DNA of 64,000 bases from positions 63,213 through 127,212 of the forward strand of contig NZ_FMHI01000021.1 in the NCBI RefSeq assembly GCF_900090145.1. The letters run 5' to 3'. The stretch comes from Streptomyces sp. WMMB 322 (GTDB taxonomy: Bacteria; Actinomycetota; Actinomycetes; Streptomycetales; Streptomycetaceae). Shown one piece after another: positions 26,901-35,598 of the stretch. Within the stretch, counting starts at the first letter, position 1; each line of letters begins with the position of its first letter. The translations under genes and the position numbers were made by a program. The notes beneath the pieces were generated by a model. That model searched no databases. It was given only the letters and a program-made list of their open reading frames with translations, and was not told where the DNA came from.

Positions 26901-27023
26901 GTGGGCACCGTCACCGTGCCGGGGGTCTCCTCCCGGCAGGACGTGGGGATGTTCATGTCGGCGACGAACGGCGGCACGGCAGCCCGCGGCACCGTGGAGT
27001 TCCGGGACTGGGACGTGAGCTGA
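23904..27023 (+). CDS. Tat-exported alpha-N-acetylglucosaminidase, GH89 family
   Basis: 1039 residues. The N-terminus has a twin-arginine signal (INRRTLLGTAGALGAGVALG) and a likely cleavage after AAA. The body shows GH89 (NAGLU) features: an N-terminal mixed domain to about 150, a (beta/alpha)8 barrel beginning near the tract DWKHWERFIDVMALHGCNEV, and the aromatic stretch SHQPWWLLQNLSEYGGP. The acidic residues in GSEAVYHR and HVKMDLLHEGGKAG are candidate catalytic residues. It would release terminal alpha-GlcNAc from glycans outside the cell. After about residue 740, beta-sandwich domains follow (DPVTLTPGASGTFEAVFRN, a NEW3-like domain) and a C-terminal LamG/DUF1349-like domain. GTG 23904 has GGAG six bases upstream; an ATG at 23880 is an alternative. 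Confidence 0.88.
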   Translation: MEDINRRTLLGTAGALGAGVALGPSTNPAAAQTPAVPGFHTAAPDMEHAAAAVRRLLPDHHDQISFTALTGGKERFKVSGRAGAVEIAGTSPAVALTGLHWYLKYTCACHISWAGSQTDLPEELPAPGSKYERSATVPHRFMLNDTHDGYTAPYADWKHWERFIDVMALHGCNEVLVTTGSEAVYHRLLTDFGYSDDEARTWIPAPSHQPWWLLQNLSEYGGPVSSGLLKKREDLGRRIVTRLRELGMHAVLPGYFGTVPDDFSDRNPGGRTVPQGDWNGLTRPAWLDPRTSVFRKVAAAYYKHQKDVFGEIRHVKMDLLHEGGKAGDVPVAEAAQAVEKALQAALPGATWVILGWQKNPRLELLDALKHKNRALVVDGLSDLERITSRESDWGGVPYAFGTIPNFGGRTTMGAKTQMWTERFTKWRDKSGSKLVGTAYMPESSHRDPLAFELFSELAWREEPVERKQWFADYARLRYGGDDEKARAALAALRGTAYEISSTDGRPHDSIFAARPSLDARSGAHYATHTPAFDLADFDAALTALLGVRESLRGSDAYRYDLADVTRQALANRSWLLIGKLKSAYQQQDTAAFRKLSNLWLSLMKLSDEIAGTHQSFLLGPWLADARRMGGSESERDKLELTARTLLTAWADRPAADKGRLANYANRDWQGLIGDFHQPQWRAYLEEVEDALAEDRTPKSFDWYELEAAWARETKSYAQRPSGDPYRTAQRVHAALAKAPFQGSVTAKSDPVTLTPGASGTFEAVFRNESGLRATGVVDFSLTGLQNAEPQGSTSVLRVEQGSSAGVKWRVRAPKDELKDPLKPLAYELTVEYGPEGERRVRMPQSGKLYVAGPLDRELSTVSTNDAVFGQLGDRFAIEGAGDDMWKGTSHFGAIYREGALRDGVSATVRVTSQEVTGPWARAGIVARNQLPGTASQGFVNLSVTPDNGVVLSYDSDGDGTLNRYVRVTGVTAPVALRLTRDGRSFRGELSTDDEANWHTVGTVTVPGVSSRQDVGMFMSATNGGTAARGTVEFRDWDVS

Positions 27024-27112
27024 CCTCCGGCGCCACGGCGCTCCCCGGGGGCACGGCGGAGCGGCGGGGTGCCCGGGGGACCAGGTGACCAAGCCACCGG
27101 TCGTTCGTTTTC

Positions 27113-29110
27113 GTGAGCGTGGCACTTTCGGAAACGACTTCGCAGCATTCGCGCACACCGTCCGGCTCCGTCGATGTGGAGCAGGCCCAGGCGGCGCTCG
27201 TCGAGCACTACCCGCGGCTGGTACGGCTGGCCTATCTGGTGCTGCCGCCCTCCCTCGCGCGGCACCGACGGGTGCTGACGGCGCATTCGCTCGTACAGCG
27301 GACGCTTCCCCGTGGCCGCGGCAGCGCCGAGGTCAAGGTGCTGCCGGCGCAGCGGCGCGGCGGCCACGGCCCGGCAGGCGGCGACGCGACCGGCGCGGAC
27401 GTCTATGAGTTCCTGACGACGCGCGTGCTGCGGGCGGCGCTCTCCGGTGAGCGGCGGCCGCGCCTGGCGCCGTGGCGGCTGCCGGTGCGGCCCGGTCTCT
27501 TCCCCCTGGTCCTGGGGCTCCAGCTCTTCCCGCGTTCCGGCGGCGCGTACGAACTCGCCCTGGAAAAGGCCCTGTCGGAGGTGTCGGGCGCGGCGCGGGC
27601 GGCGTGCGCGCTGCGCGGCTGGGAGGGCATGACGGACGCAGAGGTGTGCCGTGTGCTCGAGGCCGCGGGGGTGCAGGAGCCCGCCGAGGCGCTTGCCGCC
27701 GCGTCCGGCATCCGACTTCCTGCGGGAAGCAACGACAAGCCGGTGCTGGGTCCTTCGGAGTTCGACCCGTGCTCGCTCCAGGCACGCCCCACGGATCTGC
27801 TGCGCCGCCGTCAGCATCTGCGCGCGGCTCTCTCGGCGGTGGCCGCGGTCGTGGTGTGCGGCGGGCTTCTGGGGCTGCCCGGCGACTCCTGGGGTCCGGA
27901 CGGTGCAGCCGCGCCCCTCTACGCGCGCAACCCGGCCGCCGAAAAGGCCCTGGAACCGGCATCGTTGACCCGCGTCGCCGCCGGGGCCTGGAAGGACGCC
28001 TCGCGCACGGACTTCTCCGCCTGGCCGGCGCGCGGAGACCTCACCGACGACGACGGGCTGCTGCGCCGGGCGCTGGCCGTCTGGGCGCGCCCCGGTGGAA
28101 AGGTCCGGCTGTCGGTGACGCAGGGGACGTCCCCCGGGCCGCCCTCCGGGCCGCCCCAACTGCTGTACGCGGGGCGGGTGGACGGCGCGAAAGTCGTCCT
28201 GCTGCACGACGGGCTGCGGGCGGCGCGGTACGCCGAACCCGAGGGAGCGGACAGCGGCGGAGCGGTCCTGGACGTCGCCCGCACGGACGGTGCGGACACC
28301 GCGGAGTCCGGTGCGCTGGTCATCTCCCGGAGCGACTCCAACGTCCGCTATCTGACGGCGCCCTGGGTCTCCAAGGCGGCAGAGGTGGATCTGCTGCAGT
28401 CCGACGACGAGGGCCGCAGCCTCAACCGCGAGGACGACGGAGTCCTCGTGTCGCTGACCGGACCGGGCCGCGACCCGCGCGAGTGCAACCGCTGGCCGGG
28501 GCTGCTGCTGTCCACGCGCGGCAAGTCGAAACGTCATCTCTACACCGATCTGGGCGAGTTGACGCCGGCACGGCTCACCTCCGGAAGCCCCACGAAGAAG
28601 CCGCGCGACGCGACGAGCGCGACGGCGAGGGGACGGCTGGCGCACACGGCCTGCGGGTTCCGCTCGATGGTGGGCGGCGGCGTGCGCTCGGTCAACACCT
28701 GGAAGTTCGCGACGCAACTGCTGCCGGGCGGAATGAGGTCGGCGACCTGGCTGTGCACGCGGGGCGAGACGTGGCGGGGCAACGGAGCCCGCATCTTCAC
28801 CAGTTTCCGGCGTTCGGGTCTGAAGCGCGGCGAGCAGGCCGTGTTCACCTCACGCGCCTCGGACACCCCGGCGTGCGGCCCGCGCCGGCCGCACGCGGTG
28901 AGCGGCGCCCTGTGGAAGAGCGACGCCGGCAACTGGTACGTGCTCGCCGCAGGCAGCCGCAAGGTGGCGGGTATCCGTGCGACGGGCAAGTCCGGCGGTC
29001 CGAGCGGCAGTTCACCGGGGCGGAAGCTGGCTCTGCTCGCGAAGAAGGGCGCCGAGGCGAAGATCAGCGCCCGGCTGGCGAACGGCGAGAAGCTGGAGCC
29101 GGGTCACTGA
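27113..29110 (+). CDS. Membrane protein with an ECF-sigma-like N-terminal region; function unknown
   Basis: 665 residues. Residues 22-65 (AQAALVEHYPRLVRLAYLVL, then HRRVLTAHSLVQRTLP) resemble region 2 of an ECF sigma factor, and 155-185 (LRGWEGMTDAEVCRVLEAAG) resembles sigma region 4 with its helix-turn-helix. One membrane helix follows (about 240-262, ALSAVAAVVVCGGLLGLPGD). The extracytoplasmic part of about 400 residues is Arg/Gly-rich with no recognised domain. The plan is that of a membrane-anchored protein with a degenerate sigma/anti-sigma-like head, so regulatory sensing is possible but not shown. No ribosome-binding site is seen at GTG 27113, so the start is uncertain. It converges with the LacI gene. 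Confidence 0.7.
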   Translation: MSVALSETTSQHSRTPSGSVDVEQAQAALVEHYPRLVRLAYLVLPPSLARHRRVLTAHSLVQRTLPRGRGSAEVKVLPAQRRGGHGPAGGDATGADVYEFLTTRVLRAALSGERRPRLAPWRLPVRPGLFPLVLGLQLFPRSGGAYELALEKALSEVSGAARAACALRGWEGMTDAEVCRVLEAAGVQEPAEALAAASGIRLPAGSNDKPVLGPSEFDPCSLQARPTDLLRRRQHLRAALSAVAAVVVCGGLLGLPGDSWGPDGAAAPLYARNPAAEKALEPASLTRVAAGAWKDASRTDFSAWPARGDLTDDDGLLRRALAVWARPGGKVRLSVTQGTSPGPPSGPPQLLYAGRVDGAKVVLLHDGLRAARYAEPEGADSGGAVLDVARTDGADTAESGALVISRSDSNVRYLTAPWVSKAAEVDLLQSDDEGRSLNREDDGVLVSLTGPGRDPRECNRWPGLLLSTRGKSKRHLYTDLGELTPARLTSGSPTKKPRDATSATARGRLAHTACGFRSMVGGGVRSVNTWKFATQLLPGGMRSATWLCTRGETWRGNGARIFTSFRRSGLKRGEQAVFTSRASDTPACGPRRPHAVSGALWKSDAGNWYVLAAGSRKVAGIRATGKSGGPSGSSPGRKLALLAKKGAEAKISARLANGEKLEPGH

Positions 29111-29120
29111 CCCACCGACC

Positions 29121-29163
29121 GGGCCGGCGGGAGGCCGGGGCGAACCCCTCCTCCCGCCCGGCC
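29121..29163. terminator. Bidirectional hairpin between the membrane-protein gene and the lacI-type gene
   Basis: GGCCGGCGGGAGG pairs with CCTCCCGCCCGGCC with a single bulged base, between two convergent genes. Confidence 0.6.
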
Positions 29164-29300
29164 GCAGGGCGGTGCGGTGAGGACCGGCCCGACCGGCCGG
29201 GCGCGTGCGGACCGCGCGTGGCGGGCCGCCGGCCGGCCGGACCGGAGAGTGGCGCCGGGCGAACGCGTGCAGCGCACCGGGAGGCGTGCTGCCGGGACGC

Positions 29301-30365
29301 TCACCCGTTCCGTGCCCGGGACCTGTCCCCCGCGTGAGCCGGGGCCTGCCCCGTGGAGCCTCGTACGACGAGCTCGGGCTGGAAGACGAACTCACTGTGC
29401 GGCACGGGGTTTCCGCGGATCTCCTCCAGCAGCGTGTGCACCGCCGCGTTCGACATGGCCCGCACCGGCTGCCGGACGGTCGTCAGCGGAGGGTCGGTGA
29501 AGGCGTTCAGCTCCGAGTCGTCGTAGCCGACGACGGAGACGTCCCGGGGCACGTCGAGGCCCCGCTGGCGTGCGGCCCGCACGACGCCCAGCGCCATCAG
29601 GTCGCTGCCGCACACGATGCCGGTGCAGCCCGCGTCGAGGAGACCGCCCGCCGCGGCGTGGCCGCCCTCCACCGTGAACAGGGTGTGCCGCACGACGCCC
29701 GACGCCGGGCCCGGCCCGTCCTCGGCGAGTTCCTCCGCGAATCCCTGTGCCTTGCGGCGCACCGGCACGAACCGGTCCGGGCCGACTGCCAGGCCGATCC
29801 GCTCGTGGCCCAGCTCGCGCAGGTGCCGTACGGCGATGCGGGCGGCGGCGTGGTCGTCCGGTGAGACGAAGGGCGCGGCGATCCGCTCGTTGTAGCCGTT
29901 GACGAGGACGTACGGCACGCCGCGGGCCGCCAGCCGCGCATAGCGCGCGGGCTCGGCCGTCAGGTCGGCGTGCAGCCCGGAGAGGAAGATGATGCCGGTG
30001 ACGCCGCGGTCGACGAGCTGGGCGACCAGTTCGTCCTCGGTGGCTCCGCCGGGCATCTGCGTGCCGAGTACGGGCGTGTAGCCGTAGCCGGTCAGGGACT
30101 GCTCGATCACCTGGGCGAAGGCCGGGAAGATCGGGTTGGTCAGCTCGGGGATGACGAGGCCGACTAGTCCCGCGCTGCGCGAGCGCAGGCGTACGGGCCG
30201 CTCGTACCCGAGGACGTCGAGCGCGGCCAGCACCCGCTGCCTCGTCGAATCGGCCACGCCCGCCTTGCCGTTGAGGACCCGGCTGACGGTGGCTTCGCTG
30301 ACACGTGCCTGCCCGGCGACGTCGGCGAGCCGCGTGGCGGGGAGCGCCGAGGCCGCAGCCGTCAT
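29301..30365 (-). CDS. Second LacI-family repressor, closely related to MalR
   Basis: 354 residues. The N-terminal LacI helix-turn-helix (RLADVAGQARVSEATVSRVL, hinge LDVLGYERP) is followed by a periplasmic-binding-protein-like effector domain to the end. It matches the MalR of this window along its whole length, with long identical stretches (GLVGLVIPEL versus GLVGLITPEL, FTDPPLTT, PHSEFVF). The ATG overlaps the stop of aglA (ATGA), so it is the last gene of the maltose operon and will be induced with it. That suggests feedback control or a second sugar effector. The two differ mostly in linkers, and the contact helix S-E-A-T-V-S-R-V is identical in both, so they may bind the same operator. 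Confidence 0.9.
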   Translation of the reverse strand: MTAAASALPATRLADVAGQARVSEATVSRVLNGKAGVADSTRQRVLAALDVLGYERPVRLRSRSAGLVGLVIPELTNPIFPAFAQVIEQSLTGYGYTPVLGTQMPGGATEDELVAQLVDRGVTGIIFLSGLHADLTAEPARYARLAARGVPYVLVNGYNERIAAPFVSPDDHAAARIAVRHLRELGHERIGLAVGPDRFVPVRRKAQGFAEELAEDGPGPASGVVRHTLFTVEGGHAAAGGLLDAGCTGIVCGSDLMALGVVRAARQRGLDVPRDVSVVGYDDSELNAFTDPPLTTVRQPVRAMSNAAVHTLLEEIRGNPVPHSEFVFQPELVVRGSTGQAPAHAGDRSRARNG

Positions 30366-32041
30366 GCGCCGCTCCCGGGGGCCGGCGTGGTGGCGGCTCC
30401 GGCCACCCCTGCGACGCTCCACCAGGCGGTGGTGTCGGCCGGGAGGGGACCGCGGCCGTCGTACGGGCCGCTCGCCAGGAGCAACTGTCCCGGGGTTTCC
30501 TCCAGTTCGGCGGGCTCCTCGCCGGTGTTGGCGGTGCACACGAAGTCGCCGCGGCGGAAGGCGAGCACGCCGTGCGGTGCGGACAGCCACTCGACCGAGT
30601 CCCCCGCGCCCAGGCCGGGGTGGTCGCGGCGCAGCCGCAGCGCCGTGCGGTACAGCTCCAGCGTGGAGCCGGGCTCGCCGGCCTGTGCCGCCACCGACAT
30701 CTCGCCCCAGCCTTCGGGCTGCGGCAGCCAGCTCGTGCCGCCGCCGAAGCCGAAGGAGCTGCCCGTCCGCTCCCACGGCAGCGGAACGCGGCATCCGTCG
30801 CGCAGCCCCTCCTGCCCGTTGTCGCGGAAGAAGGAGGGGTCCTGGCGTGCCTCGTCGGGGAGTTCGGTGACCTCGGGCAGACCCAGTTCCTCCCCCTGGT
30901 AGACGTACGCGGAGCCCGGCAGCGCCAGCATCAGCAGCGCGGCGGCGCGGGCGCGGGGCAGGCCGCCGCCGAGGCGGGTGCGGTGGCGTACGACGTCGTG
31001 GTTGGAGAGCACCCACGTCGCGGGCGCGGCGACGGGCAACATGGCCTCCAGGGACTCGGCGACGACGGCCCGCAGCGCCTCGGCGTCCCAATCGGTCTGC
31101 AGATAGTGGAAGTTGAACGCCTGGTGCAGCTCGTCCTCGCGCACGTAGAGGGCCGTACGCTGCGAGTCGGGCGTCCAGGCCTCGGCGACGCCGATGCGTT
31201 CGCCCGGGTACTCCTCCAGTACGCGCCGCCAGTCGCGGTAGATCTCGTGCACGCCGTCCTGGTCGAAGAAGGGCAGGCGGGCGTTGCCCAGCAGCCGCAG
31301 CTGGCCGCTCTGCCCCGTGTCGGGCAGACCCGGTGCCTTGACGAGGCCGTGGGCGACGTCGATGCGGAAGCCGTCGACGCCCAGGTCGAGCCAGAAGCGC
31401 AGCACCGTGCGGAACTCGTCGTGCACGGCGGGGTGTTCCCAGTTGAAGTCGGGCTGCTCCGGGGCGAAGAGGTGCAGGTACCACTCGCCGGGGGTGCCGT
31501 CCGCCTCCTTCACCCGCGTCCAGGCGGGGCCGCCGAAGACCGACTCCCAGTCGTTGGGCGGCAGTTGGCCTTCCTCTCCCCTGCCGGGCCGGAAGTGGTA
31601 GCGCGCGCGGGCCGGTGATCCCGGTCCCTCCTCCAGGGCCTGCTGGAACCACACGTGGCGGTCCGAGGAGTGATTGGGCACGACGTCGACGATGACGCGC
31701 AGTCCCAGCGCGTGAGCGTCCTTGATCAGCGCGGCTGCGTCCGCCAGGTCGCCGAAGCGGGGGTCGACGGCGCGGTAGTCGGTCACGTCGTAGCCGCCGT
31801 CGGCCTGCGGCGAAGCGTAGAACGGGCTGAGCCACACCGCGTCCACACCGAGGTCCGCGAGGTACGGCAGCCGGGACCGTACGCCCTGGAGGTCGCCCAT
31901 GCCGTCACCGTCGCCGTCGGCGAAGGAACGCGGATAGACCTGGTAGATGACGGCGTCGCGCCACCAGCCCGTGCGCTCCGGTCGCGTTCCCTGCTCGCCG
32001 GCCGGGGCGGCTGCGCCGGCGGGTCCGAGATGCTGGGTCAT
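30362..32041 (-). CDS. aglA: Alpha-glucosidase, GH13 family (cytoplasmic)
   Basis: 559 residues. The four GH13 conserved regions are present: VDVVPNHSS (I), GFRIDVAHGL (II, nucleophile D), IGVAEAW (III, general acid E) and VLSNHDVVRH (IV). The N-terminal WWRDAVIYQVYPRSFADGDG is typical of oligo-1,6/alpha-1,4-glucosidases. It hydrolyses maltose and maltodextrins taken up by MalEFG to glucose in the cytosol. The ATG at 32041 has AGGG five bases before. It lies 70 bp after malG in the operon and overlaps the downstream lacI-type gene. Confidence 0.93.
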   Translation of the reverse strand: MTQHLGPAGAAAPAGEQGTRPERTGWWRDAVIYQVYPRSFADGDGDGMGDLQGVRSRLPYLADLGVDAVWLSPFYASPQADGGYDVTDYRAVDPRFGDLADAAALIKDAHALGLRVIVDVVPNHSSDRHVWFQQALEEGPGSPARARYHFRPGRGEEGQLPPNDWESVFGGPAWTRVKEADGTPGEWYLHLFAPEQPDFNWEHPAVHDEFRTVLRFWLDLGVDGFRIDVAHGLVKAPGLPDTGQSGQLRLLGNARLPFFDQDGVHEIYRDWRRVLEEYPGERIGVAEAWTPDSQRTALYVREDELHQAFNFHYLQTDWDAEALRAVVAESLEAMLPVAAPATWVLSNHDVVRHRTRLGGGLPRARAAALLMLALPGSAYVYQGEELGLPEVTELPDEARQDPSFFRDNGQEGLRDGCRVPLPWERTGSSFGFGGGTSWLPQPEGWGEMSVAAQAGEPGSTLELYRTALRLRRDHPGLGAGDSVEWLSAPHGVLAFRRGDFVCTANTGEEPAELEETPGQLLLASGPYDGRGPLPADTTAWWSVAGVAGAATTPAPGSGA

Positions 32042-32111
32042 GTCATCCCTGAGAGTTGGAGGTGTGGTGCGGGTCCGTGCCGTCGCAGCGGGGGCCGTGA
32101 CGTGGCCGGGG

Positions 32112-32972
32112 TCAGGACTTCGTGGCACCGGCGGTGAGCCCGGCCACGAGATGGCGCTGCGCGAATCCGAAGACGACCGCGGCGGGCACGGCGATGATGA
32201 CGGCCGCGGCGGTCATCGAACCCCAGTCGGAGCCGTAGCGGTTGACGAAGGTCTGCAGTCCGCCGGCGAGCGTGAGGTTCTCCTCGCCGGTCATGAAGGC
32301 CGTGGCGTAGGCGACTTCGGCCCAGGCGGTCACGAAGCTGTAGAAGCCGGTGACGGCCAGGCCGGGTCTCGCCAGGGGCAGCACGAGCCGCCAGAAGGTG
32401 CCGAAGGGCGTCAGTCCGTCGACACGCCCCGACTCGTCGATGTCGACGGGGATGGTGTCGAAGAAGCCCTTCATCATCCAGGCGCAGAACGGCACGGCGA
32501 TCGTCAGATAGGTGATGATCAGACCGACGGGCTGGTTGAGCAGGCCGAGGTTGGCCATGGTGTTGTACAGCGGCACGATGAGCACCGCCATGGGGAACAT
32601 CTGCGTGATCAGCAGTACCCACATCAGCGGCCGCATCCCGGGGAAGCGGAACCGGCTGATGGCGTAGCCGGTCGTCGCGGCGATGAAGACGCCGATCAGG
32701 GTCGTGCCGAGGACGACGAGCAGCGAGTTGCCCAGCCACGTCAGGAAGTGGGTGTCGGCGACGACATGCGTGTAGTTGTCGAGCGTGAAGTCGCGCACCA
32801 GCGCGGTGGAGAACGATTCGCTCTTCGGCTTGAAGGACGTCACCAGCAGCCACAGCGGCGGGAACAGCGCGACGGCCGTCGCCGCCAGAAGCCCGGCGTG
32901 CAGTCCGAACGCGGCCAGGGGGCCTCGCTCGCCGCGCCTTCCCGGAACGGGGATCGTCTTCGTGGCGGTCAC
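32112..32972 (-). CDS. malG: Maltose/maltodextrin ABC transporter permease MalG
   Basis: 286 residues with six membrane helices. The EAA loop, which contacts the ATPase, is DESGRVDGLTPFGTFWRLVL around residue 190. The ATPase subunit is not encoded here; in Streptomyces a shared MsiK-type ATPase usually energises such systems (family knowledge). A GTG start at 32972, two bases after the malF stop, points to translational coupling. Confidence 0.94.
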   Translation of the reverse strand: MTATKTIPVPGRRGERGPLAAFGLHAGLLAATAVALFPPLWLLVTSFKPKSESFSTALVRDFTLDNYTHVVADTHFLTWLGNSLLVVLGTTLIGVFIAATTGYAISRFRFPGMRPLMWVLLITQMFPMAVLIVPLYNTMANLGLLNQPVGLIITYLTIAVPFCAWMMKGFFDTIPVDIDESGRVDGLTPFGTFWRLVLPLARPGLAVTGFYSFVTAWAEVAYATAFMTGEENLTLAGGLQTFVNRYGSDWGSMTAAAVIIAVPAAVVFGFAQRHLVAGLTAGATKS

Positions 32973-32973
32973 G

Positions 32974-33999
32974 TCACCACACCTCTCCCTGGCGGCGCAG
33001 CGACCGCCTGTAGACGACCGTGAAGAGCGAGAGCAGCACCAGTATCAGCACACCCCAGGCGGCCGAAGTGGCGAAGTCCCGCGGGCTGTTGATGAAGGAC
33101 AGCCGGAACGCGTACGTCACGAGGATCTCCGTGGAGTCCTCCGGGCCGCCCCTGGTGAGCAGGTAGATCACGGGGAACATGTTGAAGGTCCAGATGGTGC
33201 TGAGCAGCACGACGGTGCTGCTGACCGAGCGCACGCCGGGCAGCGTGATGTTGCGGAACCGCTGCCAGGGCCCGGCGCCGTCCATCTCGGCCGCCTCGTA
33301 CAGCTCTCCGGGTATGCCCTGAAGCGCACCGAGCATCGCGACGATCATGAAGGGGACGCCGAGCCAGACGTTGACGGCGATGACCGCGGCCTTGGCCCAC
33401 AGCGGATCGCCCAGCCACGGCACCGCGTCGATGCCGCCCCCGTCGAGCACCTTGTTCAGCAGGCCGTTCTTCTCGTTGAAGAGCATCTTCCAGGCGAAGA
33501 CGGAGACGAAGGCCGGGATGCCCCACGGCACGATCATCCCGATGCGGTAGAAGGAGCGGCCGCGCACCTGCCTGTTGAGCATCACGGCCAGCGTCAGACC
33601 GAGAGCGAATGTGACGCCGACACAGCCCGCGGTCCACACCACCGTCCAGCCGAGGCGGTCCCAGAAGACGCTGTCGCCGAGGATCGCCGTGTAGTTGTCG
33701 AGCCCCGTGAAGCGGTACGTCGCGGGCAGGTGGTTGACGCCGATGGTGCGCTCGACGTTCGCCTCGTCGGCGTCGGTGAGCGACAGATAGAAGCCGCGCA
33801 GCAGCGGATAGCCGATGATGACGCCGATCACCACGACGACGGGGGCGACCATGGCCCACGCGTACCAGTGCTTCTCCGCTGCCCTGCGCAGCCTTCCGGC
33901 TTCCCCGCTTCGTCCGCCGCTCCCCCGCCGGCGGACGCGGGCGCCGCCTTCGGCGTCCGCGTCCGCGCGGGCCGGCCGGCTGGTGGTCTCCACAGCCAT
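32974..33999 (-). CDS. malF: Maltose/maltodextrin ABC transporter permease MalF
   Basis: 341 residues. Six to seven membrane helices follow an Arg/Gly-rich, probably disordered N-terminus of about 42 residues. The EAA motif is ELYEAAEMDGAGPWQRFRNI. It forms the membrane channel together with MalG. The stop at 32974-32976 abuts the malG start. The gap to malE is 30 bp. Confidence 0.94.
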   Translation of the reverse strand: MAVETTSRPARADADAEGGARVRRRGSGGRSGEAGRLRRAAEKHWYAWAMVAPVVVVIGVIIGYPLLRGFYLSLTDADEANVERTIGVNHLPATYRFTGLDNYTAILGDSVFWDRLGWTVVWTAGCVGVTFALGLTLAVMLNRQVRGRSFYRIGMIVPWGIPAFVSVFAWKMLFNEKNGLLNKVLDGGGIDAVPWLGDPLWAKAAVIAVNVWLGVPFMIVAMLGALQGIPGELYEAAEMDGAGPWQRFRNITLPGVRSVSSTVVLLSTIWTFNMFPVIYLLTRGGPEDSTEILVTYAFRLSFINSPRDFATSAAWGVLILVLLSLFTVVYRRSLRRQGEVW

Positions 34000-34029
34000 C
34001 TCCCGGGCCGTCCCCTCTTCCTCGGTGGC

Positions 34030-35301
34030 CTACTTGTAGTCCTTGAGCACCTTGCGGAAGCCCTCACCGATCTTGTCCGCGGCGTCCTTCGGGCCCCGGC
34101 TGCCGGTGAGCACGGCGTCCATCTGCCCCCGGATCGGCTCGAAGAGGGAGTTGCCCTCGGCGATCCACGGACGCTGAACGGCCTTGTCGACGGCGGGCTT
34201 GAAGAACTCGACCATCTTGTTCTCGCGGACCGAGGGCTTCTCGTACACGGACTTGCGCGTGGGCAGCAGGCTCAGTTCCTCGGTGGTGCGCTGCTGCACC
34301 TCGGCGGAGCTCATGTACTTGGCGAACTCCTGGGCGGTGCGCATGTTCTTGGTGCCGGCGTACACCGAGAGGTTCCAGCCGCCCTGGGGCGAGCCGCTCC
34401 CCTTGCTCCCCGCCGGTACGGGCGCGACGCCGAGGTTGTCCTTGTCGTCCTTGAACTCCTTGCCCTGCTGGGCTCCGGCGATGTCCCACGGGCCGTCGAT
34501 GATCATGGCGACGTCGCCGTCCTGGAACGCCTTGAGGCCGTTCTCCTGGCCGTCGCTGCTGTCAGTGACCGCCGCCTTGGAGTCCACGAGGTCCTTCATC
34601 CTCGCGAACGCCTTCGCGCCGGGCCCGTCGTCCACGGTGATCTTCTTCGCGGTGGGATCGACGAGGTCGCCGCCCTCCCCGTAGAGGTAGGGCAGGAACC
34701 AGTAGGGGTCGTCGCCGCGCAGGTAGAGCGCGGTCCCGCCGGTCCTGCTCTTGATCTTCTCGGCGGACTTCTTCAGCTCGTCGAAGGACTCGGGCACGCC
34801 GACGCCCGCCTTCTTGAGCATCTTCTTGTTGTAGAAGAGACCGAGGGTGTCGGTGACCTGCGGCACGGCGTAGGTCTTGCCCTTGAAGCGCGTGCTGCCC
34901 GCCGCCGTCTTGATGTAGTCGCCGGTGTCGTCGAGCGCCGGGGTGCCGTCCAGCGGGGCCAGATAGCCGAGGTTCGCGAAGTCGGCGACCCAGGCGACCT
35001 CGGTGCGCATCACGTCCGGGGCGCCGGAGTTGCCGCCCGCCGCGTTCTTGAACTTCTGGTTCGCGTCACCGAAGTTGACGTGCACGTACTTGACGTCGAC
35101 CTTCGGGTGCTTCTTCTCGAAGTCCTCGGCGATCTTCTTGTACGTGCCCTTCTCGGCGTCGTTCGAGGTGTCCCAGTACGTGACGGTGCCGGCGATCTCG
35201 CCCTTGGCGGCGCTGTCGCTGCTCCCGCCGTCCCCACCGCATGCCGTCGCCGTCAGTGCGAGCACCGCTACCGCCGCGGTGACTGCTGTGCCACGCCGCA
35301 T
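34030..35301 (-). CDS. malE: Maltose/maltodextrin-binding lipoprotein MalE
   Basis: 423 residues. The signal peptide ends in a lipobox (LALTATAC, Cys about 21), so the mature protein is anchored outside the membrane by a lipid. The solute-binding family 1 fold follows (TVTYWDTSNDAEKGTYKKIA; TDTLGLFYNKKMLKKAG; AMIIDGPWDIAG; PQGGWNLSVYAGTKN). It delivers maltose/maltodextrins to MalFG. ATG 35301 has GGGAGGG six bases upstream and leaves a standard signal peptide. The first gene of the operon, it is divergent from malR. Confidence 0.95.
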   Translation of the reverse strand: MRRGTAVTAAVAVLALTATACGGDGGSSDSAAKGEIAGTVTYWDTSNDAEKGTYKKIAEDFEKKHPKVDVKYVHVNFGDANQKFKNAAGGNSGAPDVMRTEVAWVADFANLGYLAPLDGTPALDDTGDYIKTAAGSTRFKGKTYAVPQVTDTLGLFYNKKMLKKAGVGVPESFDELKKSAEKIKSRTGGTALYLRGDDPYWFLPYLYGEGGDLVDPTAKKITVDDGPGAKAFARMKDLVDSKAAVTDSSDGQENGLKAFQDGDVAMIIDGPWDIAGAQQGKEFKDDKDNLGVAPVPAGSKGSGSPQGGWNLSVYAGTKNMRTAQEFAKYMSSAEVQQRTTEELSLLPTRKSVYEKPSVRENKMVEFFKPAVDKAVQRPWIAEGNSLFEPIRGQMDAVLTGSRGPKDAADKIGEGFRKVLKDYK

Positions 35302-35489
35302 GTCATTCCCTCCCATGTCTTCCCCCGGACCCGCGGTCCGGGTGGACCCCGCCCTCGGCCTCGCTCCGGTGGAACCCGGATCCCGTCCTCCGGTCCGGGG
35401 GCCCCACCCGCGGCCTCCGGGCCGGAGAACCGGCCTCGTGCGCCTGGACGGCGCCGGACTGCGGAGGAACGTAACGGGATCGAATGAGT

Positions 35490-35518
35490 TTGCGCAAGAC
35501 CTTGCAGCAAACTTGCAG
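35490..35518. promoter_or_regulatory. MalR-type operator between malE and malR
   Basis: TTGCGCAA (35490-35497) is followed by CTTGCAG at 35501-35507 and again at 35512-35518. CTTGCAG repeats are, from my recollection of the literature, the MalR binding motif upstream of Streptomyces malE. The site lies about 190 bp upstream of malE and 80 bp upstream of malR, so it can control both divergent genes. Confidence 0.7.
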
Positions 35519-35598
35519 CAATTTTCAGAGCTGCTTTCCGGCCTCCCGGCTCCGGGCGCGGTGTGCAGTGATTGCCGCGCCCGGTACAGTCCAGCCCT

